Positions 7,470-16,400 of a stretch of DNA of 17,432 nucleotides are shown piece after piece; the stretch's first letter is position 1, and the number at the start of each line of letters is the position of its first letter. Position numbers and translations under genes: made by a program. A model generated the notes under the pieces. That model was not told the origin of the DNA and ran no database searches. It was given only the letters and a program-made list of their open reading frames with translations. This DNA comes from Collinsella sp. (GTDB lineage: Bacteria > Actinomycetota > Coriobacteriia > Coriobacteriales > Coriobacteriaceae): NCBI GenBank assembly GCA_022745215.1, contig JAIIWC010000042.1, positions 1 through 17,432 on the forward strand. The letters are read 5' to 3'.

Positions 7470-10400
7470 CTAGATAACCGTCACGCGTCCCTGGTTGCCC
7501 ACAATCGCCTTTGCCTCGGCCAGCAGCGGAATCGAACGCGCGTTGACCTTGGCAGGTACCTCGGCACGCAGCACGCGCCCGTCCACCTGCTCGATAAAGA
7601 TCTCCACGCGGTCGCCGCCCGGGTTAGCGGTGAGCACCGTGGCCAGGCGCGCCATATTGCCCTGGCTAAAGCGGCTGTTGGGCACCATGACCTCAAACAC
7701 CTTGGGCTTGTTGTTCTCCTCGTTAAGCTCGAGCGGCACGATCTCCTGCGCGATGATCTGGTCGCCGCGGTCCGAGCGCTCGAGCTTGCCCTTAATGCGC
7801 ACAAAGGCGTCGGACAGCTGCGCGCCGGTCTCGGGATCGACCTCGCCGTACAGATACCCCTCGGCCTCCTTATAGGTCTTGGGGAAGACGACGACGGTGG
7901 CCTCGCCTTCCATGTCCTCGAGCTGCACGATGCCCATGGGGTCGCCGTTTTTGGTCACGCGCTTGGACACGCTTGACACCATGCCGGCCCACCACAGCGC
8001 CTTGCCCTCGGGAATCTCCTGGTTGATGGTGCCGCCCGTGGGGTTTTGCACTTCGTAGCCGGTGTCGATCTGCGAGAACGAGAAGTCGCGCGCTTTGCTC
8101 AGCGCATACTCAAACGGGCGCAGCGGGTGGTCCGAGACATAGATGCCCAGAACCTCCTTCTCCTGGCTCAGCTTAAGGTGGCGGTCCCATTCCTGTCCGT
8201 CCGGATCGGGTACGCTGACCTCAAAGCCCGAGCCCTCAACGTCACCAAACATATCGAAGAACGAGGTCTGGCCGCTTGCACGGTCCTTTTGGCGCTTAAC
8301 CGCGGCGTCGATGATGTTCTCGGGGTTGTTCTTGTCCACAAAGTGCATCATCTGACGGCGCGGATAGCCCGTGGAGTCGAAGGCGCCTGCCTTGATCAGC
8401 GATTCGATCACGCGGCGGTTGGCCTGGCTCGAGTCCACGCGCTCCACAAAGTCGTGCAGCGTCTTAAACGGGCCGCCCGCCTCGCGCTCGGCGATAATCG
8501 CCTGCGCCACGCCGGTACCCACGCCGCGGATGCCGGCCAGACCAAAGCGCACGCCTTCCTTGGTAGCCGTGAACTCGGTGCCGGACTCGTTGACGTCTGG
8601 CGACAGCACGGGGATGCCGTCGTGACGGCACGCCGAGACGTAGTGCACGATCTTGTCGGTCTTGCCCGTGTAGGACGTCAGAACGGCCGCCATGTACTCG
8701 TGTGGATAGTGCGCCTTGAGCCATGCCGTCTGCATAACCAGAATGGCGTAGCCGGCGGAGTGCGACTTGTTGAAGGCGTAGGACGCGAACTCGAGAACAT
8801 CGTCCCAAATCTTCTGCGCAACCTCGCGCGTGTAGTTGTTCTTGATGGCGCCGTTCATCCAGTGGTCGTAGGTGGTCTCGTCCGAGCCATCCTCCCAGTG
8901 CAGCACCGTCGACGTGAGTAGTTTGATCTTTTTCTTAGCCACGGGCTTACGGATACGCGAGTCCGATTCGCCCTTGGAGAAGCCGCACATCTCGACGGAG
9001 ATGAGCATAACCTGCTCCTGGTAGACCATGGTGCCGTAGGTTTCGCCCAAGATGTCGTCCAGGCGGTCGTCGTAGGAGACCGCCGGCTCCTTGCCGTTCA
9101 TACGGTTGATGTAGGACGAGACCATGCCGGCGCCCAGCGGGCCCGGGCGGTACAGGGCGATCAATGCCACGACGTGCTTGTACTCGGTGGGCTTCATGTT
9201 CTTGATCGTGGCCGTCATGCCGGCGGACTCGACCTGGAAGACGCCGGCGGTGTGGCCGGAGCCCATGAGCTTAAAGATCTCGGGGTCGTCAAAGGGAATC
9301 TCTTCCTCTTTGATGTCGATGCCGAAGTTCTTTTTGATATTTGCCTTGGCCTTGGAGATAACCGTCAGCGTACGCAGGCCCAGGAAGTCCATCTTGAGCA
9401 GGCCCATGTCGGCGACGGTATGGCCCTCGTACTGGGTAATCTCGACGCCGCCCTTGGTGTCGAGCTTGGTGGGCACGTGCTCGTTGACGGGGTCGCGGCA
9501 GATCAGAACGGCGCACGCGTGCACACCCTCGCCACGGGTGAGGCCCTCGATCGAGAGCGCCGTGTCGATGATGCGGCGGGCGTCGTCGTCCTTTTTATAT
9601 GCCTCGGCAAAATCGGGGTTAAACAGATCCTCTTTGCCGGGTTGCTTTTCGAGCACCTGCTTGAGCTTGACCTTGGGGTCGCTCGAGACCATCTTGGACA
9701 GGCGCTGGCCCATGTAGACCGGGTAGTCCAGGACGCGCGCGGCGTCGTTGATGGCCTGCTTGGCCTTAATGGTCGAGTAGGTAATGACGTGGGTGACCTT
9801 CTCGGGGCCGTAGAGCTGGCGAACGTGCTCCACGACCTCGAGGCGCCGCTCATCGTCGAAGTCCATATCGATATCGGGCATCTCGGTACGCTGCGGGGAC
9901 AGGAACCTCTCGAACATCAGACCGTTCTCGAGCGGATCGAACGAGGTGATGTTCATGGCGTAGGCGACGATAGCGCCGGCGGCCGAGCCACGGCCGGGGC
10001 CGACGCCGATGCCGTTGTCCTTGGCCCATTGCACGTACTCGGCGACGATGAGGAAGTAGGCGGCAAAGCCCTTGTCGCAAATGACCTTGTATTCGTACTC
10101 AAAGCGCTCTTTGATGTTGACGCCGCCGATCTCGCGCGTGGCCCAGTCGTCACCGTAGTGTTGGCGCAGGCCCTTCTCGCACTCGCGGCGGAACTGGCTC
10201 TCGTGCGTCTCGCCGGGATCGAGCAACGGGAAGCGCGGCAGGATGATGGAGTCCCAGTCCAGCTCCACGTAGCACTTGTCGGCGATCTCGAGCGTGTTGT
10301 CGCAGGCCTCGGGGCAATACGGGAACATCGCCCGCATCTCCTCCTCGGTCTTCATGTAAAACTCCGAGCCAGTCATGCGCATGCGGTTGGGGTCGTCGAC

Positions 10401-11273
10401 CTTGGCGTTCATGCCAATGCACATGATGACGTCCTGCACGGGCGCGTCCTCGCGGCGCAGGTAGTGGAAGTCGTTGGTGGCGATGACCTTGACGCCCACC
10501 TGCTTGGCGATGTCGATGAGCGTACGGTCCATCTGCTCGTCGGTCAGACCGTTATCGGTGGTAATGCCGTGTTCCTGGATCTCGATATAAAAGTCGCCGG
10601 GTTCAAAGGTATCGCGGAAGGTCTCGGCCCACTTGATGGCGCCCTCCATGTCACCGCGGTCGATGTATTTGGGAATGATGCCCGCGATACAGGCGCTGGT
10701 GCAGATCATGCCCTTGGCGTGGCGGCGCAGGTTGTCGAGCGTCACGCGGGGCTTGTAGTAAAAGCCCTGCACGGCGGCCTCGGAAACCGTCTGCATCAGG
10801 TTGACGTAGCCCTCCTGGTCCTTGGCCAGGAGGATCATGTGGTAGAGCTCGGGCTTATGGTCGCGAGCAAGGGTCTCGTCCGGCGTAAAGTAGACCTCGC
10901 AGCCAAAGATGGGCTTGATGACCAGGGGCGGCTTGAGCTCGTCGATGTTGCCCTTCTCGTCCCACATGGCCATGTCCTTCACATACTGGGCATGCTCGCG
11001 CGGGTTTTCCTCGGGATCGGGCTCCACCAGCTCGTCGCGGCGGTCCTTTTCCAAGAAGGCCTTGTCGTGACTCCAGGTTTTGTACTCGGGCGTGTTGTGG
11101 TTAACGGCGTCGCAGGCCAGCGCCAGGTCGGGCACGCCATACATGTAGCCGTGGTCGGTAATGGCCACGGCGGGCATGCCAAGCTCAACGGCGCGATTGA
11201 CCATATCCTGGATACGGGTTGCGCCGTCGAGCATGGAGAAGACAGTGTGGTTGTGCAGATGGACGAATGCCAT
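7470..11273 (-). CDS. dnaE: DNA polymerase III subunit alpha (replicative polymerase)
   Basis: 1267 residues, about 100 longer than E. coli DnaE. The N-terminal PHP domain keeps its metal-ligand pattern: H7 and H9 in HLHNHT, D16 in MLDGA, H41 in TDHG, E126 in GCEVYF, and NDFHYL further on. It therefore resembles the DnaE1 type with built-in proofreading. A charged insertion (about 59-117) separates two of these motifs. The polymerase palm has PDIDMDFDD near 464-472 and KMDFLGLRTL near 625. The fingers region reads IRKPVAKKK near 776, followed by NKSHSAGYA. A helix-hairpin-helix (IRGVGTGVAQ, about 915) and an OB fold (about 1090-1135) follow. Start ATG at 11273 with a GGAG site 8 nt upstream. 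The SNF2 gene follows after 28 bp. Confidence 0.97.
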   Translation of the reverse strand: MAFVHLHNHTVFSMLDGATRIQDMVNRAVELGMPAVAITDHGYMYGVPDLALACDAVNHNTPEYKTWSHDKAFLEKDRRDELVEPDPEENPREHAQYVKDMAMWDEKGNIDELKPPLVIKPIFGCEVYFTPDETLARDHKPELYHMILLAKDQEGYVNLMQTVSEAAVQGFYYKPRVTLDNLRRHAKGMICTSACIAGIIPKYIDRGDMEGAIKWAETFRDTFEPGDFYIEIQEHGITTDNGLTDEQMDRTLIDIAKQVGVKVIATNDFHYLRREDAPVQDVIMCIGMNAKVDDPNRMRMTGSEFYMKTEEEMRAMFPYCPEACDNTLEIADKCYVELDWDSIILPRFPLLDPGETHESQFRRECEKGLRQHYGDDWATREIGGVNIKERFEYEYKVICDKGFAAYFLIVAEYVQWAKDNGIGVGPGRGSAAGAIVAYAMNITSFDPLENGLMFERFLSPQRTEMPDIDMDFDDERRLEVVEHVRQLYGPEKVTHVITYSTIKAKQAINDAARVLDYPVYMGQRLSKMVSSDPKVKLKQVLEKQPGKEDLFNPDFAEAYKKDDDARRIIDTALSIEGLTRGEGVHACAVLICRDPVNEHVPTKLDTKGGVEITQYEGHTVADMGLLKMDFLGLRTLTVISKAKANIKKNFGIDIKEEEIPFDDPEIFKLMGSGHTAGVFQVESAGMTATIKNMKPTEYKHVVALIALYRPGPLGAGMVSSYINRMNGKEPAVSYDDRLDDILGETYGTMVYQEQVMLISVEMCGFSKGESDSRIRKPVAKKKIKLLTSTVLHWEDGSDETTYDHWMNGAIKNNYTREVAQKIWDDVLEFASYAFNKSHSAGYAILVMQTAWLKAHYPHEYMAAVLTSYTGKTDKIVHYVSACRHDGIPVLSPDVNESGTEFTATKEGVRFGLAGIRGVGTGVAQAIIAEREAGGPFKTLHDFVERVDSSQANRRVIESLIKAGAFDSTGYPRRQMMHFVDKNNPENIIDAAVKRQKDRASGQTSFFDMFGDVEGSGFEVSVPDPDGQEWDRHLKLSQEKEVLGIYVSDHPLRPFEYALSKARDFSFSQIDTGYEVQNPTGGTINQEIPEGKALWWAGMVSSVSKRVTKNGDPMGIVQLEDMEGEATVVVFPKTYKEAEGYLYGEVDPETGAQLSDAFVRIKGKLERSDRGDQIIAQEIVPLELNEENNKPKVFEVMVPNSRFSQGNMARLATVLTANPGGDRVEIFIEQVDGRVLRAEVPAKVNARSIPLLAEAKAIVGNQGRVTVI

Positions 11274-11312
11274 GTGATGAGCTCCGATGCGGGTTCGTGT
11301 TCTGACTGAACG

Positions 11313-11318
11313 ATTTTA
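11313..11318 (-). promoter_or_regulatory. Possible -10 element of the dnaE promoter
   Basis: TAAAAT on the minus strand, about 40 nt before the dnaE ATG and a 5/6 match to the sigma-70 -10 consensus in otherwise GC-rich sequence. No good -35 hexamer lies at the usual spacing (the nearest is TTCGGG at 19 nt), so this is tentative. Confidence 0.35.
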
Positions 11319-11367
11319 CCCCACGGCACGGACAGCACCCGAACCTAGCCAAACCCACACGGGTAGT

Positions 11368-11388
11368 CTTTTTGGGACCTTCAAAAAG
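11368..11388. terminator. Small AT-rich hairpin between the transporter unit and dnaE
   Basis: CTTTTTG and CAAAAAG form a perfect 7-bp stem around a 7-nt loop. It lies at the end of the transporter/small-ORF unit and overlaps the last codons of the small ORF. The stem is mostly A-T, so a terminator role (possibly in both directions) is weakly supported. Confidence 0.35.
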
Positions 11389-11530
11389 GGGAATGAGGGC
11401 GTCCAGATATATCGAGTATTACTGGAACCCCGGCGATACGCTGAATGATTTGTGACGAATAGTCATGCCCATCAAGAAGGCTCGACGCTTCGGGCAGCTC
11501 GTCAATCGATATATCAATTCTTGGAGACAT
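11381..11530 (-). CDS. Small 49-residue ORF overlapping the transporter's 3' end, unknown function
   Basis: An open frame starting at ATG 11530-11528, inside the last codons of the MFS gene in another frame, and ending at TGA 11383-11381. AGGA lies 4 nt before the ATG, so translation coupled to the transporter is plausible. The peptide is MSPRIDISIDELPEASSLLD, continuing to a C-terminus SGRPHSPF. It is acidic at the start, with a short hydrophobic stretch IIQRIAGVPVIL near 28-39, and contains no Cys. No family is recognised. It could be a genuine small protein, a peptide whose exporter is the neighbouring transporter, or the remnant of a longer gene brought in with this AT-rich segment. The overlap and ribosome site argue for translation; length alone does not. 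Confidence 0.45.
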   Translation of the reverse strand: MSPRIDISIDELPEASSLLDGHDYSSQIIQRIAGVPVILDISGRPHSPF

Positions 11531-12713
11531 GTATTCCTACCATTTTTAAAGAAACAGCGGCGGTAATTGCTATCGCGATTGCGCCAATAACACCGAGCGC
11601 TATCTGAATGGGATATAACCCCAACACATATCCAAATATGGAGAAAAACATTGCAGAAAAGAGAGCCCTTACCAGAGACGCGACGGAAAGGATCGTCGCG
11701 CGGAGATCGTCCGCTATCGCGTCTTGGATTAAGTTTTCCGAAGTGATGTACACCACTTCTGGGAGAAAACAAAGCACCATGCTAAGGCCAAACAAACACA
11801 GCGAATTTGAAGCGAACCACGGAAGAATCATGAAAAGACCGGCCTCGATTAGCATCGAGCCGAGCATGGTATTTCTTTTCCCGAAACGCGATGAGAAGAA
11901 ATCTGCTGCAATGTAGGCCGTCGCATTTACTGCATAGGATGCACCGAAAAAGATTCCTATTATGGAGACGGGAGCATCAAATGCGTCGAATACCAACTGA
12001 TTCAAGTTGTAATAACTCCCATAGAATCCATCGAGCATGCTTGTGCCGATCAGAAGAAGCAACACCGCAAAAGCGGATTCTCCAATGCACCAGGTTTCGC
12101 GTCTGAAGATCTTGGCTACGTCAAACCTTTCCTCCCCAGAGTTTTTGGAATGGGTCGTTTCCATCCTCTCAATGGGATACAGAAGGAAAAGCTGCAGAAG
12201 ATAGAAAACGGAAACGCATACGTAGAGGGCACTCCAAGATACCTGGGCAATGAATGATCCAAGTACGATTGCCACTCCCGTCGCGATTGATTGCGCGGCA
12301 AGCAGCCGAGCGTTGATGGTGAGGAAGCGCTCTCCTTGACCGGCATTTCGGGCAATTTCATATAAAAGTGCTTGTTCGGATCCCGATTGAAGGGAGTAGG
12401 CGAGTGCCTCAACAAGGGAAAGCGCGACGAGAAAGGGGCCTGAGAGTAACAGCATGCCAGCCGTATGGAAGAAAAGAAGCAGCACGCCCACTTGAATCGA
12501 GAACTTCTTTCCAAAGAAATCGCCTACCAGCCCTGTTGGCAACTCGAGGACGACCGTTGCAATGTTAAACAGGGCTTGATAAAGCGCGATTTCCGTGACA
12601 GACATTCCTTTCTCCGCAAGGAAAAGTAGAAACACTCCCCGATTTAAAACAAATCCCGCGAGAACGAAAAAGGCGGAATAGATGTGCAGTTGCGTAGCGG
12701 CATTCTTATTCAT
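11514..12713 (-). CDS. Major facilitator superfamily transporter (12-TM type)
   Basis: 399 residues, almost entirely hydrophobic segments separated by short charged loops, consistent with about 12 membrane helices in two halves. The first half carries an MFS motif-A-like loop, GLVGDFFGKKFS at 61-72, preceded by ATVVLELPT. The matching loop in the second half is ADFFSSRFGKRN at 270-281. The central cytoplasmic loop is about 182-207. SLQSGSEQALLYE (107-119) resembles the SG-x-x-ALLYD-like segment of drug/proton antiporters of low-GC bacteria; the substrate cannot be told. ATG at 12713 is chosen because GGAAG lies 7 nt upstream. A longer frame to 12854 overlaps the neighbouring gene and lacks membrane character. 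Base composition is clearly AT-richer than flanking genes, pointing to horizontal acquisition. Confidence 0.88.
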   Translation of the reverse strand: MNKNAATQLHIYSAFFVLAGFVLNRGVFLLFLAEKGMSVTEIALYQALFNIATVVLELPTGLVGDFFGKKFSIQVGVLLLFFHTAGMLLLSGPFLVALSLVEALAYSLQSGSEQALLYEIARNAGQGERFLTINARLLAAQSIATGVAIVLGSFIAQVSWSALYVCVSVFYLLQLFLLYPIERMETTHSKNSGEERFDVAKIFRRETWCIGESAFAVLLLLIGTSMLDGFYGSYYNLNQLVFDAFDAPVSIIGIFFGASYAVNATAYIAADFFSSRFGKRNTMLGSMLIEAGLFMILPWFASNSLCLFGLSMVLCFLPEVVYITSENLIQDAIADDLRATILSVASLVRALFSAMFFSIFGYVLGLYPIQIALGVIGAIAIAITAAVSLKMVGIHVSKN

Positions 12714-12816
12714 TTGGCACTTCCAACAACTAATTTTGTCAGGTCGCTCGCTACTGACTCGAAGTCTGAAGTGTTTACAGTTGATGTGAAGAGCGGTAAA
12801 GCTTTTGCACAGGGTA
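12714..12816. other. Intergenic region before the MFS transporter gene
   Basis: 103 bp, AT-rich. On the minus strand a TTTACC hexamer and a TAAACA hexamer are spaced by 17 nt and could be a weak promoter (4/6 and 3/6 matches). No operator palindrome or terminator for the DUF3284 gene was seen. Confidence 0.3.
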
Positions 12817-13326
12817 TCAATGGAATACATCCGAAGCGTTTTCGGCAGTATCATCGGCGAAGGCGGGATTAGCCTTTACGCGGCGCTCACCCTCGATGTA
12901 TTTGACGATTTGATCAATCGTCTGGTTGGCGTGGCTCTTGAGCTTGCGCTCATAGAAGAAGAGGCCGAGCTTGCCGCGCGTGCCAGACGTGTTGCCACCC
13001 ACACCCTGAAAATCCTCGGTATAGGTGAGCTCGCAGGCACCATCGCCAGCAGGTGCAGCCTCATAGCGCATGGTATTGATGCCCGCCGCATACTGAAAAC
13101 GGACCTCATAGAGACACGGGTAGTCAAAGTGCTTAATTTTAACCTTGATCGCCGTGCCCTTGGCCTTGCCTTTTGCGGACTGGGCGCGCTTCTCGTACTT
13201 ATAGCCGTTGAGCTTGTTGCGGCTGGGACGCTTGCCCGTGGCGTTCTCGATATCCTGCATGATGGACCCCGCCAGAGCGTCAAAAAGCTCCTCCGGCGTC
13301 ACCTTAAGCGTTTTGGTGAGCTGCAT
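12817..13326 (-). CDS. DUF3284 family protein (SRPBCC-like small protein)
   Basis: 169 residues. The start MQLTKTLKVTPEELFDALAG, then DIENATGKRP near 25-34, KLNGYKYEKRA near 38-48, a run of basic and beta-type residues, CELTYTEDFQ near 97-106 and a C-terminal helix (KSHANQTIDQIVKYIEG), matches the pattern I associate with DUF3284, a family of unknown function in Gram-positive bacteria that looks like a ligand-binding helix-grip fold. The last 20 residues are a probably disordered extension. ATG at 13326 has an AAGGAG site 5 nt upstream. GC content is like the core genome, so the AT-rich segment begins after its stop codon. It stands between addA and the transporter, with no obvious functional link. 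Confidence 0.75.
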   Translation of the reverse strand: MQLTKTLKVTPEELFDALAGSIMQDIENATGKRPSRNKLNGYKYEKRAQSAKGKAKGTAIKVKIKHFDYPCLYEVRFQYAAGINTMRYEAAPAGDGACELTYTEDFQGVGGNTSGTRGKLGLFFYERKLKSHANQTIDQIVKYIEGERRVKANPAFADDTAENASDVFH

Positions 13327-13387
13327 GATGGCTCCTTATTCGTTTGAACCGTTCGAGCCATTGTACCGCCCCAGGCTCTCCCATGCG

Positions 13388-13450
13388 TTGCGGTGAAATG
13401 CGGACTGTTTGGCGGCTTTTTTGGCCAAAACAGTCCGTATTCCACCGCAA
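13388..13450. repeat. Long near-perfect palindrome (REP-like element or large hairpin)
   Basis: The left arm 13388-13410 begins TTGCGGTGAAATGCGG and pairs with the right arm 13428-13450, the reverse complement apart from two positions. It continues into GGC/GCC after a one-base bulge, leaving a small loop that holds a T6 run. It starts 12 bp after the addA stop codon and ends 61 bp before the DUF3284 ATG. The T run is in the loop rather than after the stem, so this is not a textbook intrinsic terminator, although it could stop or stabilise transcripts. The length and arm conservation resemble dispersed palindromic intergenic repeats. Only one copy lies in this window. Confidence 0.8.
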
Positions 13451-13462
13451 GTTATCTGAGGG

Positions 13463-16400
13463 CTAGAGGTTGTAGGTGACTACTTGAGGTTCGGCGGGTT
13501 CGACGAAGATGGTTGGATCCGGCTGTTCCACGCGGACGAACTTGACCGTCACGGCCTCAAAGCCCGCCTTGTGCAGAACATCAGCGTAGACGCGCGCCTG
13601 CAGGGCGTGCTTCTCCTGCAGCTGTTCCGGCGTCTCGTCCGGTGTGCCGCCCGTCTTGTAGTCAATGACCAGCGCGCGCGACAAATCCGCCGGGTCGGTC
13701 GCTAGCGCATCGATGGCGCCTTCGGCATATGCACCGTAGCGGGCAATGTCCTCGTCTTCGCAACCCAGCGAGAAGAACGGCACCTCGGCGCGAACGCACG
13801 GCCACGCGAGCAGGTCGGCACGAACAGCCGACTTGAGCCAGCGGTCCAGGGCAACGTCGAAGCGCTCGCGCTGCTCCGGCGTCAGGCGCCACAGACGCGC
13901 CAGCGCTTCGGCGCGCGCGGTGGGCAGCTCATCGGCACCCATCTCGATGAGCCACTGGCAGGCGGCATGGAACGCTGAGCCCAGCGCCATGGGGTTGCCG
14001 GCGGGCTCAACGGAGGCCACGTCCGCATCGGCCATCTCCGAGCCATCCGACTCGGCATCATCGCCAGCCTCGTCCATGGGCACGTGTGCCTCGGCGGCAC
14101 GGTCCTCGGACTCGGCATGCAGCGCCGTGGCAATTGACGAGTAGCTATACGAGTCACGCGCCGGGAACGGACAGGCGCCCATGCGCACGCCCACCGCCTG
14201 GGGATACACGAGCTCAAACGCATCGGGCTCGGGGTCGGCAGGACCGGGAACGGCAGCGCGGGCATCTGCACCGGCACCCTCCGGCTCCGCATCGCCGCGG
14301 ACAAGCCTGCCCTCGGCATCCAGTAAAGCGTTGGCCTCAAACGCCTGCTCGCCAAACGTAAAGTCCGCCAGCGAGATAAGCTCGTAGTCGCCCGGCTGGG
14401 AGTTGTCGAACACCAGGCGGTCGGCATCGAGCTGTGGCATGTCCAGGCCGTCCGTCGGCAGAATACGGCGCAGCACGTCGTAGGTCAGATCGGTCTCGAC
14501 GTCAAAGGTCGGCGCGCACAGCTTGCCACGGCTCACGCCGGCATCCATCGCCAAGATCACCAGCTCACGCGCTCGCGTCATGGCAACATAGAGCAAACGA
14601 GCCCGCTCCTCGAGCGAAAGCTGCAGGTCGTCGTTGCGCAGGCGAGCAAATACCTCGGCGGGAGAACCCGTCGCGCAGACATCCTCCATGAGCTCTGGCG
14701 GCAGCCACAGCGACGTGCCCTTGCCCTTAAACGCGTGCTCAAACTGCTTTTTGACGTCATCGCCCTTTACGAACGTGCCGTCCGCGAGTTTAACGCCGTC
14801 GAAGCGTGCCGGCAGCGCCACGACCTGCGCTCCGCCCTCGACACGTCCCATCTGAGCCGCACCGGACGATTTGCGCACGCCAAAGCATTCCGCAACCGCC
14901 ACGACCGGATACTCCAGGCCCTTGGACGCATGCACCGTCATGATGCGCACCGCGCCGTCGCCCTCCTCGTTGAGCGCGCCCGGGGCCTCCTTGCCCGTCA
15001 GGAAGCGGTCGAAGGCGAGCGCGATGGAGCGCGGCGAGTTGCCGAGCTCGGCCTCTGCCTCGGCCACGGCATCGAGCGCCTTGAGCACGTTGGCGGCAAT
15101 GGCCTTGCCCTCGGGACCACGCTGCGCCAGACGCACGAACCAGCCCGAAGCGTTGACCACGTCGCGCGCGATGGCGGCAAACGAATCGCGACCCACGCGA
15201 CGAAGCGCGTAGCGCAGCACCTCGCGGGCACGCGTCACGAGCGGCAGGTTCTGCAAACCCGGCACATCGGAATCGCTCATGATGCCCGCATCGATGTTGC
15301 GGCGCGAGGTCTCCCCCGTCTGATCGTCGAGCCTGGTCGCCAGCGCCAGGAATTCCTGGGCGCCCAGGGCAAACATCGGCGAGGCCAGCAGCGGCATAAG
15401 GCCCTGCGCCGTATCGGCCGGATTGGCGAGCGCGAAAACCAGGGCGCGCACCGTCTGCACCTCGGCAGCCTGCGCAAAGACCGAGCCGCCCGCGATGACG
15501 CAGTCGAGCCCTTGGTCGCGGAAAGCCTGGGCATAGACGTCGGCGTTGGTCATGCGGCCCAGCAGCAGCACCATGCCGCCCTGGGGCTGGCCGGCATCGG
15601 CAAGCGCACGGAATCGCTCGGCGATCGCACGGGCCTTGGCCTGCGTGCGCTCCTGCGTACTGCCGCCGGCAACAAAGAGGGCCTGACGACGCGAGGCGTC
15701 TGCCACCAGCGTGTCCTTGCGGCCGTCGCTCGCCTCAAGATCCAAAAAGCCCTGCATCAGGCCGCCGTCGTCGCCGTCGAAGACGCGTGCCACGTAACGC
15801 AGCACCTCGTCATGGCTGCGGAAGTTGCGCACGAGTTTGACGAGCTCGCCGGCGGGGACATCCGGCGCGGCGACCGTCTCAGACGCCGTCGTCGATCCCA
15901 CTTTGCGCTCCTGGCGACGGAACACCTCGACCTCTGCCCCGCGGAAGCGGTAGATCGACTGCTGTGCATCGCCTACGGTGCACAGCGCGCGCTCCCCCGC
16001 ACCCGTCAGGTAACGGATCAGGTCGACCTGCATCTGATCGGTATCCTGGAACTCGTCGATCATGACCATCTTAAAGCGTCCCTCATATGCCGCTCGAATG
16101 GCCGGGTAGTCGCGTAGCGCCTCGTATGCCATGCGGAGCAGGTCGTTGTTGTCGAGGGCAGACTGGCCGGCCTTGAGCGCGCGGTACTCGGCCTCGACGG
16201 AACGGGCCAAGCCCACCAGTGCATCGAGCGCGGGACCACCGCAGGCAAGCACGATATTGATAAACGCATCGGCGGCCTCGGCCTTGAGCAGCTCGACCTG
16301 CTCCTTGGGGAATGCCTTGCTCGCGCGCGGCATGGTGCACGACATCATGAGTCGCGCCGCATCGGCCATGGTCTTGCCGCTCGCCTCGAACGCGTCGATG

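Noticed and set aside
9174..11309. 711-codon open frame on the plus strand opposite dnaE
   Set aside because: Antisense shadow of a GC-rich gene: composition rich in His, Val, Leu, Gly and Asp, with no recognisable motif, while dnaE on the other strand is unmistakable.
11299..11311. GTTC-N5-GAAC element just downstream of the dnaE -10 candidate
   Set aside because: Half-site order and spacing are wrong for a LexA box (GAAC-N4-GTTC), and the arms are only 4 bp.
11406..11515. GATATATCGA and its reverse complement about 100 bp apart, as possible island ends
   Set aside because: The core GATATATC is itself palindromic and both copies fall in Asp-Ile-Ser codons of the small ORF; neither copy lies at the island border.
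11419..11772. 117-codon minus-strand frame overlapping the transporter's 3' end
   Set aside because: Alternative frame within the MFS gene, with no ribosome site noted and no motif; the transporter frame explains the sequence.
12714..12854. 47-residue N-terminal extension of the MFS transporter
   Set aside because: It overlaps the DUF3284 gene, lacks membrane character, and a ribosome site favours the ATG at 12713.
14735..16117. 460-codon plus-strand frame opposite addA
   Set aside because: Shadow frame; rich in Arg and His, no family resemblance, fully inside addA.
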